From: Phytophthora sp. 'mugwort'
Lineage: Eukaryota > Oomycota > Peronosporomycetes > Peronosporales > Peronosporaceae
Assembly: GCA_033558025.1 (NCBI GenBank)
Contig: JAUCEF010000003.1
Location: 1,948,001-2,012,000 of the forward strand
DNA: 64,000 nt
Reading direction: 5' to 3'
The notes beneath the pieces are model-generated. The model was given only the letters and a program-made list of their open reading frames with translations. It did not search any database and was not told the DNA's origin. The position numbers and the translations under genes are program-made. Shown here piece after piece: positions 10,213 through 21,660 of this stretch. Position 1 is the stretch's first letter; the number at the start of each line of letters is the position of its first letter.

Positions 10213-12462
10213 TCAACTGTGCAACTGGAACGGTATCATGCACCAGCGGACTGTGCCGTACACCCCTCAACAAAATGCGGTGGCGGAACGCATAAACCGT
10301 ACCATCATGGAGAAGGCACGCAGTATGTTGCACTACAAGGGTGTGTCAACGCAGTGGTAGGCGGAGGCTGTGAGTACAACAGTATACTTGACCAACCGTT
10401 CCACGAACACGACGAACTCGACGTGACACCGTACGAGTTTGGCTTCAAGGTGAAACCTCGGATGGGTCATCTGCGCATATTTGGATCTTAGGGGTACGCT
10501 CACATCGACGACGTGAAGAGGACGAAGCTTGAACCCAAAAGCTTCAGGTGCATGTTCCTCGGGTATGCTGAGAACGTCGAAGGGTACCGCGTGTTTGACT
10601 TGGACGCTTCAAAGATCAAGGAATCACGGTCGGTACGGTTGGACGAGTGTGAAGTGGACGGTATATATGATACACTTATGCGGAGCAAGGAACGGTCATC
10701 CGTGTCACGAAGGACGATGTAGCAGTGAAACCCATGCGAGTGGAGCGTCAGCATGTCCCGGATGAGCCGATGCACGAGGTGAAGGAGCCCGTCCAAGACG
10801 TCGAGATGGACGAGGTGGAACCGGAGCCAGAAGTGCAACTACCCCAGCTACCGCCCCCGGAACCGTCCGCTTCTACCAGGCTAGCGTTGGCACCCGCCAT
10901 CCCCGTGCGCGCAGGCGATGGCTAGCGGTGAAGCTGCTGCATGGCACGATGCGATAGGTGCTGAGTTGATATCGCATGAGCGGAACGGTACGTGGACACT
11001 GGTTCCACGTGGAACGGATAGGCGTCCTATTGGCTGTCGTTGGATCTTCGCGAAGAAACGTGATGAGCACGGTCGGGTGGTTCGCTATAAGGCACGGTTG
11101 GTTGCGAAGGGCTTCGAACAGAAGTACGGTGTGGACTTCTTCGAGACGTTCCCCTGTGGCGAACATGAATTCGATTCGGGTCGTACTGGCGGTATGCGTT
11201 GTCGACGCATATGTTATGGAACAGTTGGATGTTGACACAGTTTCCTCAATAGTGACCTGACGGACCGCGTCTACACGGAGATTCCGTATGGGATCGAGAA
11301 CGCTGGTAACCAAGTATGTCGACTCAACAAGGCAATCTACGGGTTGAAACAGGGTACAAATGCATGGAACAAGACCATACATCGCGTGTTCTTGGGGAAC
11401 GGCTTCAGAGTTGCGTAGCAGATCAGTGCGTCTACATGAAGCGTTTCCGGAACGGTTTCGTGTACGTGTGCCGGTACGTCGACAATATGATCATCACGGC
11501 CAAGACAAGTGGTGAATTCGTGACGTGAAAGACGCTCTCAAGGCTGCATTCAAGATGAAGGAGGTGGATCCTGCCAAGTTCATCTTGGGCATGATTGATC
11601 GCGACAGGACTGCCGCAACGCTCCTGATTAAGCAGACTCGATACATCGACGACGTGGCAGAACGGTTTGGCTAGCAGAACGCAAAGGCTGTGGACAACCC
11701 ATGTGCAGCTAACCTGAAGCTGTCTAAGGCACAGTCGCCTGGAACGGATGCAAATCGTGCTGAGATGCGATCGAGACCGTACCGTTCCCTCATCGGCTGC
11801 CTTCTCTACATCACGACGTGTACGCGCCCGGATGTGGCCTACGTGGTAACGCAGCTATCGCGAGTTTTGGAGAACCCCGGACTACAACATTGGCGAGCTG
11901 CAATTCGGGTACTGCGCTACCTGAAGACGACACGTGAGTTCGGGATTGTGTACCAAGGTGGGCTGCGAGGACGTCACGGTGGAAGCGTACACGGACGCTG
12001 ATTGGGGTAGCAACATCGACGACTGGCGTTTCGTGTCAGGCGTGCTGGTGATGATTGGGAACACTCCAATGGTGTTCAAGTCGAAGTTCCAGAGAACGGT
12101 TGTGCTGAGCACTGCGGAAGCTGAGTATATGGCGTAGACCCTGTGCACTCAAGAGGTGCTATGGACGTGGGCCATGCTCATGGACATAGGTCACGGGCAA
12201 GTGGGAGGCACGCAGGTCTGGGAAGCCAACCAAGATGCTATTGCACTGGCAAGCAACGCTGTGTATCTATCATGCGCGAAGCAAGCATGTTGACATACGT
12301 CATCACTTCATCCGCGAAAACGTCGAACAAGGAACGGTCAATATCGACTACATCGACACGAAGCGTCAGATTGCGGACATGCTGACGAAGGCGCTGGGCA
12401 CCAAGCCGTTGGCGTACATGAGAGACCCAACTGGTGTCAAGACCAAGGTTGCCGTCCCGTAG
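10213..12462 (+). mobile_element. Copia retrotransposon I, 3' half (integrase end, RT and RNase H)
   Basis: The sequence starts abruptly in integrase with GIMHQRTVPYTPQQNAVAER near 10230, which contains the third catalytic residue (E of AER). The GAG-pol linker VFDLDASK lies near 10590. The reverse transcriptase spans 10918-11640, with GCRWIFAKK near 11035, RYKARLVAKGF near 11085 and YVDNMIITAK near 11480, where the usual YVDD is changed to YVDN. The RNase H part has YRSLIGCLLYITTCTRPD near 11780, TDADWGS near 11992, VLSTAEAEYMA near 12105 and SKHVDIRHHFIRE near 12290, and ends with ADMLTKAL near 12375 and a TAG at 12460-12462. Several stops and shifts occur (for example 10361, 10489 and 11235). 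The missing 5' half lies inverted at 18520-20426. The purine tract GTGAGTGGGGG (12465-12475) precedes the LTR. Confidence 0.9.
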
Positions 12463-12475
12463 CGGTGAGTGGGGG

Positions 12476-12736
12476 TGTTGAAGTGGTACCGCACATGCAC
12501 GGTTCGCTAACACATGTGGACCGAGGGAACGGTTCATCCCGAACCGTTCCCGGATTGGTTGATCACTCTTGGGTGGTTCGGAGGACCCAAAACTGGTGTA
12601 TGCACAAGCGCACGCATGAAGATAACAAGGAAGCCAACACGGAGTAGGCATTTAGGGAGACTTAACGGACAGGGTTAACCGTTCTGATCTTCTTACTTCG
12701 GCATTTGACTATAACAACGCAAGCTCCATCTCAATA
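12476..12736 (+). repeat. Copia I 3' LTR (261 bp)
   Basis: It begins TGTTGAAGTGG directly after the polypurine tract and ends at TCAATA (12731-12736), where the partner LTR has TCAACA. It matches the inverted LTR at 20166-20426 over its whole length with about 13 differences counted by eye (about 95%). It contains the palindromic pair GGAACGGTTC/GAACCGTTCC. Confidence 0.92.
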
Positions 12737-12741
12737 ACAAC
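12737..12741 (+). repeat. Target-site duplication of Copia I, 3' side
   Basis: ACAAC directly outside the 3' LTR. Reading the element's own strand, the same five bases lie outside the 5' LTR (GTTGT at 20427-20431 on plus). Confidence 0.85.
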
Positions 12742-13304
12742 CTCCAAAGCGCTGTCTCTATGAATCAGTCGGGGTATGGACAGACGCACATAGACTAATT
12801 CGTTCAAAAGTTGCTTATTCCTCAGTCATCTTTCCAAGAAAAAATCAACGCGCGATACACAATGAGTGACACCCGTACGGCGTATGCTAAATGCCCGGGT
12901 TTTATCGTATATACTAATTACATGCCTACTTTGTCACACTTGCTATTTCTACTATCCATCACTACCGAATTATTACTCCATAGTCCTCTGAACTCGATAG
13001 ATATTTCCGGCCGCTACAACGCTGCTGATCGACATCTACTCGCAACTTCTTAATTGATGCTGATGTGCTCAATGCCTGGTCGGTTTAATGAGGGTAAATA
13101 ATTTTTTTATTGCAAACCGGCAGCAAATGAACTAAGACGATTCTACTGAAAAGGGTTTCATCTGACTAAACAGTGAGGTTCCGCTTTTTTTAATGCGCCC
13201 CACCAACTAACCATCATACCGCCTAACTGCGTCCTCTACATCGCTGCTTTAAAATTCCTCCTCATCTTCGGTATCCGAAATTACGGCGCGAGACCATACC
13301 GAGA
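12742..13304. other. Intergenic, nothing recognised
   Basis: AT-rich. No coding or repeat signal apart from short homopolymer runs. The upstream part of the MULE gene may reach back into it (near 13265 the plus strand already reads acidic codons). Confidence 0.4.
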
Positions 13305-14739
13305 GTGTGGAAGAGGCGAAAGCGATATGGACAGGCTGGCAATCAGGCAACCACAAAGTTCGGCATGTCGGCCATCGACATCTGGAAGCAAGTCCACACA
13401 GTATTCTACTCCGAAAATGACGATCGAGTTGTCAAAGGTCGTACTGAGTGGGAACAAGTCGTCACAGAGAAGCGGAAGTACTTCGGGGGTGGATTGTATG
13501 GTATAGTGGAAGTGCAGTCACTATCAATGGTGACGCGAACCAAGGTGTTATTTTTTCAGTTCCACTTGGAGAAGAAGTCAAAGAGAAAGCCGAACCGTTT
13601 TTTTCGGATGGACACACCCAGCTGTAATGGAAGTTCTCGCAGCGCATAGCGTCACGCTATTTGTTGATGGAACGTTCAGGTGTGTTCCGAATGGCTTTTG
13701 GCAGTGCGTTGTGGTAATGACAGAAGACCGAGCACGTTGCTTGTTTGTGCCAGTATTTACGTGCTATGCAGTAACAGCAGCGGAGAAACGTGCTGGGAAC
13801 GCTAGATCAAACGATCAAGAGCACCGATAGCAACATGCATCCGGCCGAAGTCGTTTGCGATTCCAAACTTGGTTCTAATTAAAGCTGTACAAGGCCAATT
13901 TCGTAACGCAGAGGTTATTGGTTGCCTCTTTCATTTAAATCAAGCACTGATACGGTGGATGAAGAAGCTCTGCATTCTCGACTGGCAAGCGAAGGTCGCA
14001 ATGGCAAAGAGTGTGGCTGATATGCTAACGGTCATTGAGCCCGATAAAGTGGAAGTAGCTGGAATGACATGGGCAAAGGCGGAGGTTAAGGCAAGGTGCG
14101 CTCGACTTGATTATCACGGCTCTAAGACGAAGTGGAAGTCATTTTGGTCGTACTTCAAAAGGACGTGGTTGGGCGCTACTCAATGCTCGAATAAAATGTT
14201 AACGGCTTGGAGGGAACGTTGGTTGCGCGCACCAATAATTCCCATTGAACGTATCAACAGGGAGCTCAAACGCAGCTTTCAAGATATACCCAGACATGCC
14301 TACATTCGTGCAAACTATTCTCGATATTTCGGTCGACTAGGTCCGCAAGCAGATGTACACCACGATCAATCTCCGCAGAAAAGCTCAGCAGGTTATCAAG
14401 CTTCGAACTGACTGCAGCCGTCGACTTAGCGAACGTAGACACGACCGATAGCGACAGTGAATCATCCGTAGACGGCGGAGATTCTGACAGCGGTAACTTG
14501 GACATCAACCCTGACCTGTCGGACTCCGACGAGTCTGATGAAAGGTGCCACAGCGAGGGCGACGAGCACGATGAGGAAGACGACAATACTCTCTGCGACC
14601 TGGCTTTTGAATTTGAAGGATTCGTCAACGTTGATGACTCCACGGACGGTAGGTTATTCTTCGTGTTTGCTGAGCGTGTGAGATGTACTGACTCGTTGTG
14701 TGCAATGTAGCGGACTTCACGCAGGCGCCTGTCGTGTAG
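13305..14739 (+). pseudogene. MULE (Mutator-like) transposase I, degenerate
   Basis: The MULE layout is clear: SVTLFVDGTFRCVPNGFW near 13650-13705 (first Asp), EVVCDF near 13850 (second Asp), GCLFHLNQAL near 13920 (the conserved C..H), CARLDYHGSKTKW near 14100, SYFKRTWLG near 14150, and PIERINRELKRSF near 14240 (the E helix). The C-terminus is very acidic (DLSDSDESDERCHSEGDEHD near 14515). A GT-AG intron of 62 nt (14649-14710) lets the frame run on to DFTQAPVV and a TAG at 14737. Frame shifts occur near 13575, 13830 and 14330. It lacks a visible SWIM finger, unlike the second MULE at 59.4-61.7 kb. It lies inside the inverted segment, so its present strand is the reverse of the ancestral one. 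Confidence 0.8.
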
Positions 14740-15018
14740 ATGCCGTTCACATCAAGCTTTCATGGGCAATATTTCCAATTTCCATAGCTAACACTACCAA
14801 GTAGATGTTGCTTGAATACATGCGACCCACTTTAGGTCGGGCTTTTATCATGGTCGGGCTTTTCGGTCTGAAAAGCTATTAAACCTGAAATCATGTCCGG
14901 CCCGAACACGACATTAAAAGCAGCTAATCAGCCCCCCCCCCCAACCGTTCAAATGCTCCTGGCTCGCTTCCAGGACTACCATAAACATAACCCATAAGGC
15001 CCGGTACATATTCCATTA

Positions 15019-15320
15019 TTAGTCGCCTCGACGCGGTCTCTTGGTCAATACAAAGGTAACAACTAAGAAAACTCCAGAGACTCCACACCCTATATCATCC
15101 AAAGTAGGGCGCCGCCTATGGCCCACAGAAGCTCTCCCCAGAACCTCGCGGTGGTCAGCCAGCATCTGATGATATGCCGGGAACTCTATGTCCTTGTACG
15201 TTATCAAACGAAAAATGGTCAGCTCGCTGGCCCGGTCAGATACGCACCATGCGGTCATATTTTCTCTTGCCTATGCCGCTTCGGGGGTGGCTCCGTACAA
15301 CCTAGTCCACAATCTAAACC
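15019..15320 (-). pseudogene. Fragment of an unknown protein with a C-terminal hydrophobic segment
   Basis: The minus strand reads WFRLWTRLYGATPEAA, a stop at about 15273, then an open run of 79 codons ending at 15019. That run contains FRLITYKDIEFPAYHQML, DDIGCGVSG and a hydrophobic stretch GVFLVVTFVLT before a basic tail. The amino-acid texture (aromatic, tripartite, with a terminal membrane-like segment) looks like real coding sequence that has decayed. I do not recognise the family. Similar texture occurs in the minus-strand remnant at 32835-33612. Confidence 0.35.
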
Positions 15321-15540
15321 ATTTGATCTTTCCGCCAATCCACCTATGGCATCAAGATTTCAGATCACACTGTATTGGCCGAGTAACGGTCGTCATCATA
15401 CATGACAACAACATTGTCAAAATTTGTCAAAAGTTGATGTGACCTCGACACAACCGGTCGCAACGTCGATACCTCGACCTTCTGCCAGCCCCACTTCGCA
15501 GGTTCCCTAGATACTCGTTAAGTCAATATGAACACTAGAT

Positions 15541-16890
15541 GTCCAAATCCAAGGCGTCGCTAGCGGCCAAGACCAGTACGGTCGTCGACCTGTCTTCGCG
15601 CTCGCCTCGACGAGAAGAGCGAGAACAATTACGAAGGCTGTCGACTTCGCACCTAAGTCGCTATCTGGGAGCGCATGCGCCCCCAGCTAGCAGTGAATCG
15701 ACCGTCCGTGTGATGTAAGGCCTCGACAACATCGCCCCGGCGGTGATGCTTGAAGACGCTGTCAACGTACCTACAGAACGCAAAAGAACGATGCTGGACA
15801 TGGCTACAGACAGGCACCAGTCCATGGCCTCTTCTCAGAGAAGCGCTTCACCAATGCGAACCTGCAGTTGGACCCACGCGCGCATTTTAACCGTGCGAGC
15901 ACTCCCCGCCAAGACACAAAGTACGTCGAAGAGGAAGCTCGCTCTCCGGACGTTCAGCTTCGACCCCTCTCCAGACCATCAGAGATCGAGCAAGGCCTCC
16001 CTCGCTTGGAAAAGATCAATGTCGACCAAGGCAAGGCTACGTCCCGCCTCGCATTTCCTTGGGGTAGGTGGCGCGCCTCGTACCGCACGTTCATGGACCA
16101 AAATCTCTATCTGCTCCACCGGCTCTTCGTAGTGCAGCTCCAGCGCGTGTGCGCTCTAAACTACGCAGGTAGCAGAAGCCTAACGCGATCCAGACCCGTC
16201 TCAAGTTCAGAAGCTACAACATCGAGGTACCGATACGTTTCGGTTTGAGAACGCGATTCACGACACGGCCATGTGGTTCGGAAGCATGGTCAATCACGCT
16301 ACCGGCGCCAAAACATAGGCGTCTTCGGGACAGCCACACAACGACCTTGTTACTCTCTATCACCGAGAAAAGACTCTATACGAACGCGTTATTCGACGCT
16401 CGCTTTATTCGTCCCGAGTGTTATACTTTCCTCTCTAAGCAATGCATGCTCTAGACCTATCGAGGATCGCTCATATTCATATTTCTCTTGAGCGGCGCTC
16501 TCGGCGTGAGGTAAGGTAAGCCACCCCGGCCCTTACTGGGTCTGCCACAAGACTGCGAAGTCATGAAACCAGTTGCGAGACGATAAATCACTGCGGGCCA
16601 CACAGAATCGAGCCGGCTAACCTGTTGCTTACCAACAAGGTCATCAACACCGACCTTGAGAAACGGTTTAGGGCTCCGAACGATGATTCCGACTTCGAGA
16701 AGTCTGTGAGTACACCGTTTTACCACGATCTCCATCAATTCCCGCCATGCTCACCTCCAAAGACAAGCGCAAAGTTACATCTTCGCCTCACTGGCTTAGA
16801 CGACGGATCGCTTGAAGCTCATGCCAACGACGAATATAAGGACGACAACAATGAAAACCTTGCTTTTTTCAGTGCAGGAACCAGGTGACG
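15541..16890 (+). pseudogene. Unknown protein, serine/arginine-rich N-terminus, decayed
   Basis: An ATG at 15541 opens a serine-rich, charged N-terminus (MSKSKASLAAKTSTVVDLSS) with a stop near 15717. Two overlapping frames continue it: 15743-16132 and, better in composition, 15868-16248 with NLQLDPRAHFN, RQDTKYVEEEARSPD, WRASYRTFMDQNLYLLHRLF and ALNYAGSRSL. Later pieces are ITEKRLYTNALFDARFIR near 16355-16415 and LTNKVINTDLEKRFRAPNDD near 16625-16690. The pieces read as one protein of about 400 residues with frame shifts. It could be the gag or structural protein of an uncharacterised element, because it sits among transposons, but no zinc knuckle, protease or polymerase is visible. Function unknown. 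Confidence 0.35.
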
Positions 16891-17974
16891 ACGAATAGCC
16901 CCGCGACGCGAATAACCATGTCGTTGCAGCCGAATAACCACGCCTGGGAGTCGGCCTCCACCGCCTAAGTTGTCCTGCCTCATCCCGTACTAGTCGTCCA
17001 TCCAGCCCTCGATTCCTCTTTTGTTTAACACGTCGATGTGACAGGCTCAGTCATTGTTTCAGAAAGATTTTCGTTTCTTGTTCCCGTTCGTTCGAGAGTT
17101 CTTCCACTTTAGATATATCCTTAATGCAAATGCAAACTTTCACGTCTCACAACCTTCCCATCAATAGGTTATTTAAAAGTCAATCCGTTATATCGTCCCT
17201 GTCGCCAAGACGCAACAAGCGTCACTAAGCCATTATCGGGTCGCCGTCCTCCACGCGAGCGTTGGTATCCGCCAGCCTCGCATTTCTCCAGAATTCACGT
17301 AGACGACGTTTCTTCTTTTCCACTTACTGGAAAGCCATTACTAACGCAGCTCAATCGCATCTTGGATAGCTAGAAAATATTAAAGCAAATGAACACGTCT
17401 AATCAACAAGCCGTTTGTCACTTCGTAACGAGAGGTCATTTCCACGCCTCTAACCGTCAGGAATGGGTTCAACGGAAAGGCCCGTCACGCACATGCGCCT
17501 ACGGCGCCTTAATTCACTTCACGTTCTGTTGTTTGTCTATAAAGTGCTCGAGGCCAAGCCACCCTGTCCCACCAGTGATAACGGGACGCTCGTAGGAATT
17601 TCATGTATTGACCCCCTCCCGCTCTCGTGGCCGTCAACATAACCAGCGCCTTCCTCTCCGAGATTATCTTTCTCACACATGGATTCGCGAGCGCTCTCAC
17701 CGGGCTGTGGCCGCCCACTTTTGGAACGGGATCCCTCCACCCTCGGTTCATTCCGGACTACTTCTCTGGCCCACGCCAAAATGACGATTTTAACTTACCG
17801 ACGATAACGGCTCAGCAACGACTCGTCAAGCATATATAAAGTCAGCGCGGTATAGCTCTTGACGGAGCCTGATTTTCTAGTATGTTTAGTTTCCGTGCAA
17901 GTAATGTTTTGAGAGAAAGAGGGTCACTCAAAATCGACGCGTTCGCTGGCACATTAGCTTTTTTTGTCGTAATG
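16891..17974. other. Non-coding, C/T-rich; nothing recognised
   Basis: Pyrimidine-rich plus strand with several 70-80-codon frames on both strands that look accidental. It may be the untranslated or LTR part of the unknown element to its left, but no TG...CA repeat pair was found. Confidence 0.3.
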
Positions 17975-18036
17975 AAGTCATTTTTTAGCGATAATCCTTC
18001 GCGTTTTAGGCGAAGGATTATCGCTAAAAATGACTT
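17975..18036. repeat. Near-perfect hairpin, 27-bp arms, 7-nt loop
   Basis: The left arm (17975-18002) and right arm (18010-18036) are reverse complements except for one extra T; the loop is GTTTTAG. It is far too long and perfect for chance. It is not next to a gene end, so a terminator role is unlikely. Confidence 0.9.
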
Positions 18037-18302
18037 ATCCGTATAATTTGAAGCCCATGGATGCTGCGCAAAGCACCAGAACGGAGTGGAAGGCTTTCGA
18101 TTAGTCGATTAAATGATGAGGTTATTGCAAACTTTTGGCAGTTAGCTATGAATAAACCAATACACTCAAGATGCGTTTTAGTTATAATTTTAGCGATCCG
18201 AAACCAATGAATTAAAACTACAAGAAAAATTGCTGTACCCCTTCGTTACCGCTTCCTGTGAGACTTGCACAGACATCGACAGCTGACAATTGAAACAACA
18301 TG

Positions 18303-18524
18303 TTATCCGACACGTGGCAGCTGGAAGTCATTGCCGCCGTCGTTCAGTAGGATGGCCTCTATCACCTTTTAAAGGGTGCCAAGACACATGTTAAGTGTCT
18401 CCCACCGGACCTCTTCAAAAGCCTCCTGTATTGCTTGGATGTGGCCAGGGGTGTCGTACGTAGCCTTGCGGTACTGTAGAGCCTGGATAGAAGCAAAATA
18501 ACCAAAATCAGGTACGTTGAGATC
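18303..18524 (-). pseudogene. Mariner-like transposase II, 3' end (right of the inversion breakpoint)
   Basis: On the minus strand the Copia integrase frame passes directly into DLNVPDFGYFASIQAL near 18520-18475, then GHIQAIQEAFEEV near 18430 and NDFQLPRVG, and stops at 18303-18305. This is the C-terminal block of a mariner transposase and begins exactly where the plus-strand mariner at 9642-10212 breaks off. One in-frame stop lies near 18370. Confidence 0.85.
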
Positions 18525-20165
18525 CGCTACCTTCTTGTTCACGTATTCCGTGCCGTTGTCCGACCATAGACAATTTAACTGTTCGCCCCACTGGTTCTCG
18601 TAAAGCGCCTTGAACTCGACAACTTGGCAGCGACATCACTCTTGGCCTTCAGGAAGTAGGCTACCACGAACCGTGAATAGTCGTCTACGAACATTAGGAT
18701 GTACTGAGCGCCGCCCTTGGAGACCGTTCGCATAGGTCCCATCACATCCGTGTGCACTAGTTCCAGCACGCGGGATGCCTTGCTCAGTGAGCGCGATGGG
18801 AACGGTATCGCCGTGTGCTTCCCCTTCATGCATCCACCGCACACGTTCTGACACCACGGTTCACGGTTGCATACCCGTTGCTGCACCCTGTGTCTTGGCT
18901 AGACCGTTCTCGCTGGGTGTCCCATGCGAGCGTGCCAAAGCTCCCACTCACTATCAGCCCCTGAGTACTGCACATACCGTGCCTCGTCCTGTTGGCAGTC
19001 GTGCACGAACGCCTTGCCGACCTTCTTGCCCAATGCAATAGCGCTGACCGTGCCCCAGATGACGCATGAAGAACGCTGAAACTCCACGTTCAGGTCACGC
19101 TCGGCAAGCTTCTCCACAAACAGTAACCGTCTGTCAAGTCCAGGGATGTGCAGCACCTCCTTCATCGTGATCCGGATAATGTCCAGACCGGTCAATCGCA
19201 CCGTTCCACGGCAAGTCACGCGCAACTTCTTTCCGTCCGCAATCGTCACGTCAACCCCCAGTCCAGCGTCTCGTACTTGAAGAGATCGCTGCGGTGAGGA
19301 GACATATGCGCCGCCGCACCGCCGTCAATAAGCCATCCAGCAGACCGTTCCTCACACACTGCAAATACGGCGTCATCCGTTCTGACACCGTTCCGTTTCG
19401 GGCAGTCCCGCTTCATGTGTCCAGTCTGGTTACACCTGAAGCACTTGCCCATAAAGCCACCGCCGTTTTTCCGCGGACCGTTCCCTTTGCGCCGTTGCCC
19501 CGACCACCCTTGAACCGCCTAGCATTCACCTTGAACGCGCATTCCGCGGTCTCCTTCTTCTGCAACCGTTCGTGTTCGTTCAACAGCTTCTCCTTCACGT
19601 CATTGAGGGTGATGTCCTTGGCGTTCTCCACGATTGACGCAATCAGCTCATACTCCGACGGAAGGCTGCTCAGCAGCATCACAAGCTGCCGTGATTCGTC
19701 GACTTGCTCCCCAAGCGTCTGGGGTCCGATGACGAGCTAGTCTAAAGCGTCCAGATGCTTCGCCATATTCGAACCGTTCTCCATCTTGAACTCGTGCAAC
19801 TTCCGCGTCATCGTGACACGGTTATGGAGCGTGGTACGGTTGTAGAATTCGCGAAGCGTATTCCACGTTTGCGTGGCACGGGTGGCAGACCGTATCTTGG
19901 TCTGGTATTGCAGCTCAACGCCTTGAGCAATGATGCCGAGTGCCTTGGCGTCGTTCACCAACCATGCCTCGGTGATCTCGTTCTCCGGCTTGAGGACCTC
20001 CACGTGCGCCAGCAGTCCCTTCCGTGCGAGGGTCATGCGCAAATTATACTCCCAGTAGAAGTAGTTCCCACTACCCAGGAGGACTTCGGCTCTCCTGATA
20101 GTCGTCATGGCTTGAGCGTTCTTGACAGGCCGTTCCGGGTCCGGTTTTTTGTGCGGCTGGTAACC
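18520..20165 (-). mobile_element. Copia retrotransposon I, 5' half (gag, protease and integrase start)
   Basis: Minus strand, from the LTR inward: a UBN2-type gag from ATG at 20108 (LLGSGNYFYWEYNLRMTLAR, then YNRTTLHNRV near 19830); a gag tail with MLLSSLPSEYE near 19670; a zinc knuckle CFRCNQTGHMKRDC (CCHC) near 19440; a protease with GWLIDGGAAAHMSPH near 19330, where the usual DSGA is changed to DGGA; a GAG-pre-integrase region with ELWHARMGHPA near 18930; the integrase zinc and core with LVHTDVMGP near 18755 and FVDDYSRF near 18690; and LWSDNGTEYVNKKVADL near 18570-18520 with the second catalytic Asp. There the frame switches into mariner. The rest of the element lies at 10213-12736 on the plus strand. 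Stops near 19740 and elsewhere make it inactive. Confidence 0.92.
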
Positions 20166-20426
20166 TGTTGAGATGGAGCTTGCGTTGTTATAGGCAAATG
20201 CCGAAATAAGAAGATCAGAACGGCTAACCCTGTCCGTTAAGTCTCCCTAAATGCCTACTCCGTGTTGGCTTCCTTGTTATCTTCATGCGTGCGCTTGTGT
20301 ATACACCAGTTTTGGGTCCTCCGAACCACCCAAGAGTGATCAACCAATTTGGGAACGGTTCGTGATGAACCGTTCCCTCGGTCCACATATGCTAGCGAAC
20401 CGTGCAAGAGCGGTGCCACTTCAACA
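20166..20426 (-). repeat. Copia I 5' LTR (261 bp)
   Basis: On the minus strand it runs from TGTTGAAGTGG (ending at 20426) to CTCAACA (20166), so it is bounded by TGTTGA/TCAACA. It has the same length as the LTR at 12476-12736 and about 95% identity by eye. The next minus-strand bases (GGTTACCAGCC...) should be the primer binding site, but the tRNA was not identified. Confidence 0.92.
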
Positions 20427-20431
20427 GTTGT
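20427..20431 (-). repeat. Target-site duplication of Copia I, 5' side
   Basis: GTTGT on plus, ACAAC on the element's strand; matches the bases outside the 3' LTR at 12737-12741. Confidence 0.85.
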
Positions 20432-21118
20432 CTATATTTGACGGATTACCTTATCTAAGTGAACATTTATATAGATGCAGGCTTCAGATGTCGTTGCTAT
20501 ACGACGCTAAGTGAAATGTAGTATTGTAAATTCCAGCCAAACTTGCGATGCTGCTCGGCTCATCAACAGTGGGTTGAATAGGCCAATACAATTCTCAAGT
20601 TGTATGAGAATCAACCAAGCCCATTTCATATGATACGGCCAGGTTTCGCCTAAGTCTGATTACGTACTTAGTGGTGACCGTTGACAACTCAAGTGCGTTT
20701 GGGTTTCGGTCGATTTGCGGCTTGATCTGGGCGCATCGATTCAACCATCAACCGCGGAAACTTCAACTAGAACGCACAATATGATCCAGTCTGTTAAACT
20801 CGTACGAAGTTAAGCTTAACTAGTACGAGCAGAAATAGCCAGATTATAAACATCTGGAGTGGTGAAACATGTGTGTACTTATTACATCTAATTGATGATC
20901 AATGGAGGTCGACAAGGTCGCTAACGGCTACCTTAGCTAGAGGTTTAACGTGCTGAATCATGCCCTTCCACACCTTTTTCCGTTTTCTTTGACAATCACG
21001 CCGCTTGCGCGCTCCAGTTTCGTCTGAGGTAGTGAAACCGGCTCAAAGCGCGACTGACAGCCTTGCCTCGTCGCGCTGAGACTTTCTTGATTTCTTCACA
21101 CTTGAACTTCTTGGCAAG
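20432..21118. other. Intergenic; nothing recognised
   Basis: No gene seen. A minus-strand frame at 20996-21265 is basic in composition but lies opposite the Tc1-like remnant and resembles nothing known. Confidence 0.35.
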
Positions 21119-21660
21119 GTGGCACCGAAGGGGGCAGGCCGCGCGAGCATTTCCAGCAAGAGCGGGGCTTGGTTTGGCGTGGTCTGCAACCTTCAGGTTG
21201 CGGAGCGCACAACCACCAAATATTTGGTGGTTGTCCAACTTAACGGTACCCAGAACAGTGTGCATTATGTAGAGACGTTGAAGAAGAACTTGCTACCCTT
21301 CATCAGCAAAAATCATCGCCGTGCTTGCCTCTTTCAGCACGACAGCTGCATTCGTCGCATTACATCAAGGACTGTCTCAGCGACCAAAATTTGGCTGTTT
21401 TACTATGACCAGCGCTATCACCGGACCTCAACCCCATTGAAAACATATGGGGGAAGCTGTCAAGGTTAGTCTACCCTGGTGGAGAGCAGTACCACTCCAC
21501 TCAGGAGCCACGGCCATCTTGAGGTACTGGGATCAGATCGATCGGTGTTACATAGATACGCCCCTTGATTCAATGCCAAATCGTTGTTCCATAATACTCA
21601 AGGACAACGGGAAGAAGACTACTACTAAACGAATGCAAACAACGCGAGGAAGATATTAAA
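21119..21660 (+). pseudogene. Tc1-like (DD34E-type) transposase fragment
   Basis: The plus strand reads TTTKYLVVVQLNGTQNSVHYVETLKK (with a shift at the first T) near 21210-21280, then LLPFISKNHRRAC near 21290, and FQHDSC near 21330 in place of the usual FQHDNA with the second catalytic Asp. After frame shifts come PDLNPIENIWGKL-type residues near 21430, holding the catalytic Glu, and ILRYWDQID near 21520 and DSMPNRCSIILK near 21570. This is the C-terminal two thirds of a Tc1 transposase. The DNA-binding N-terminus is missing, and several stops are present. Confidence 0.75.
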
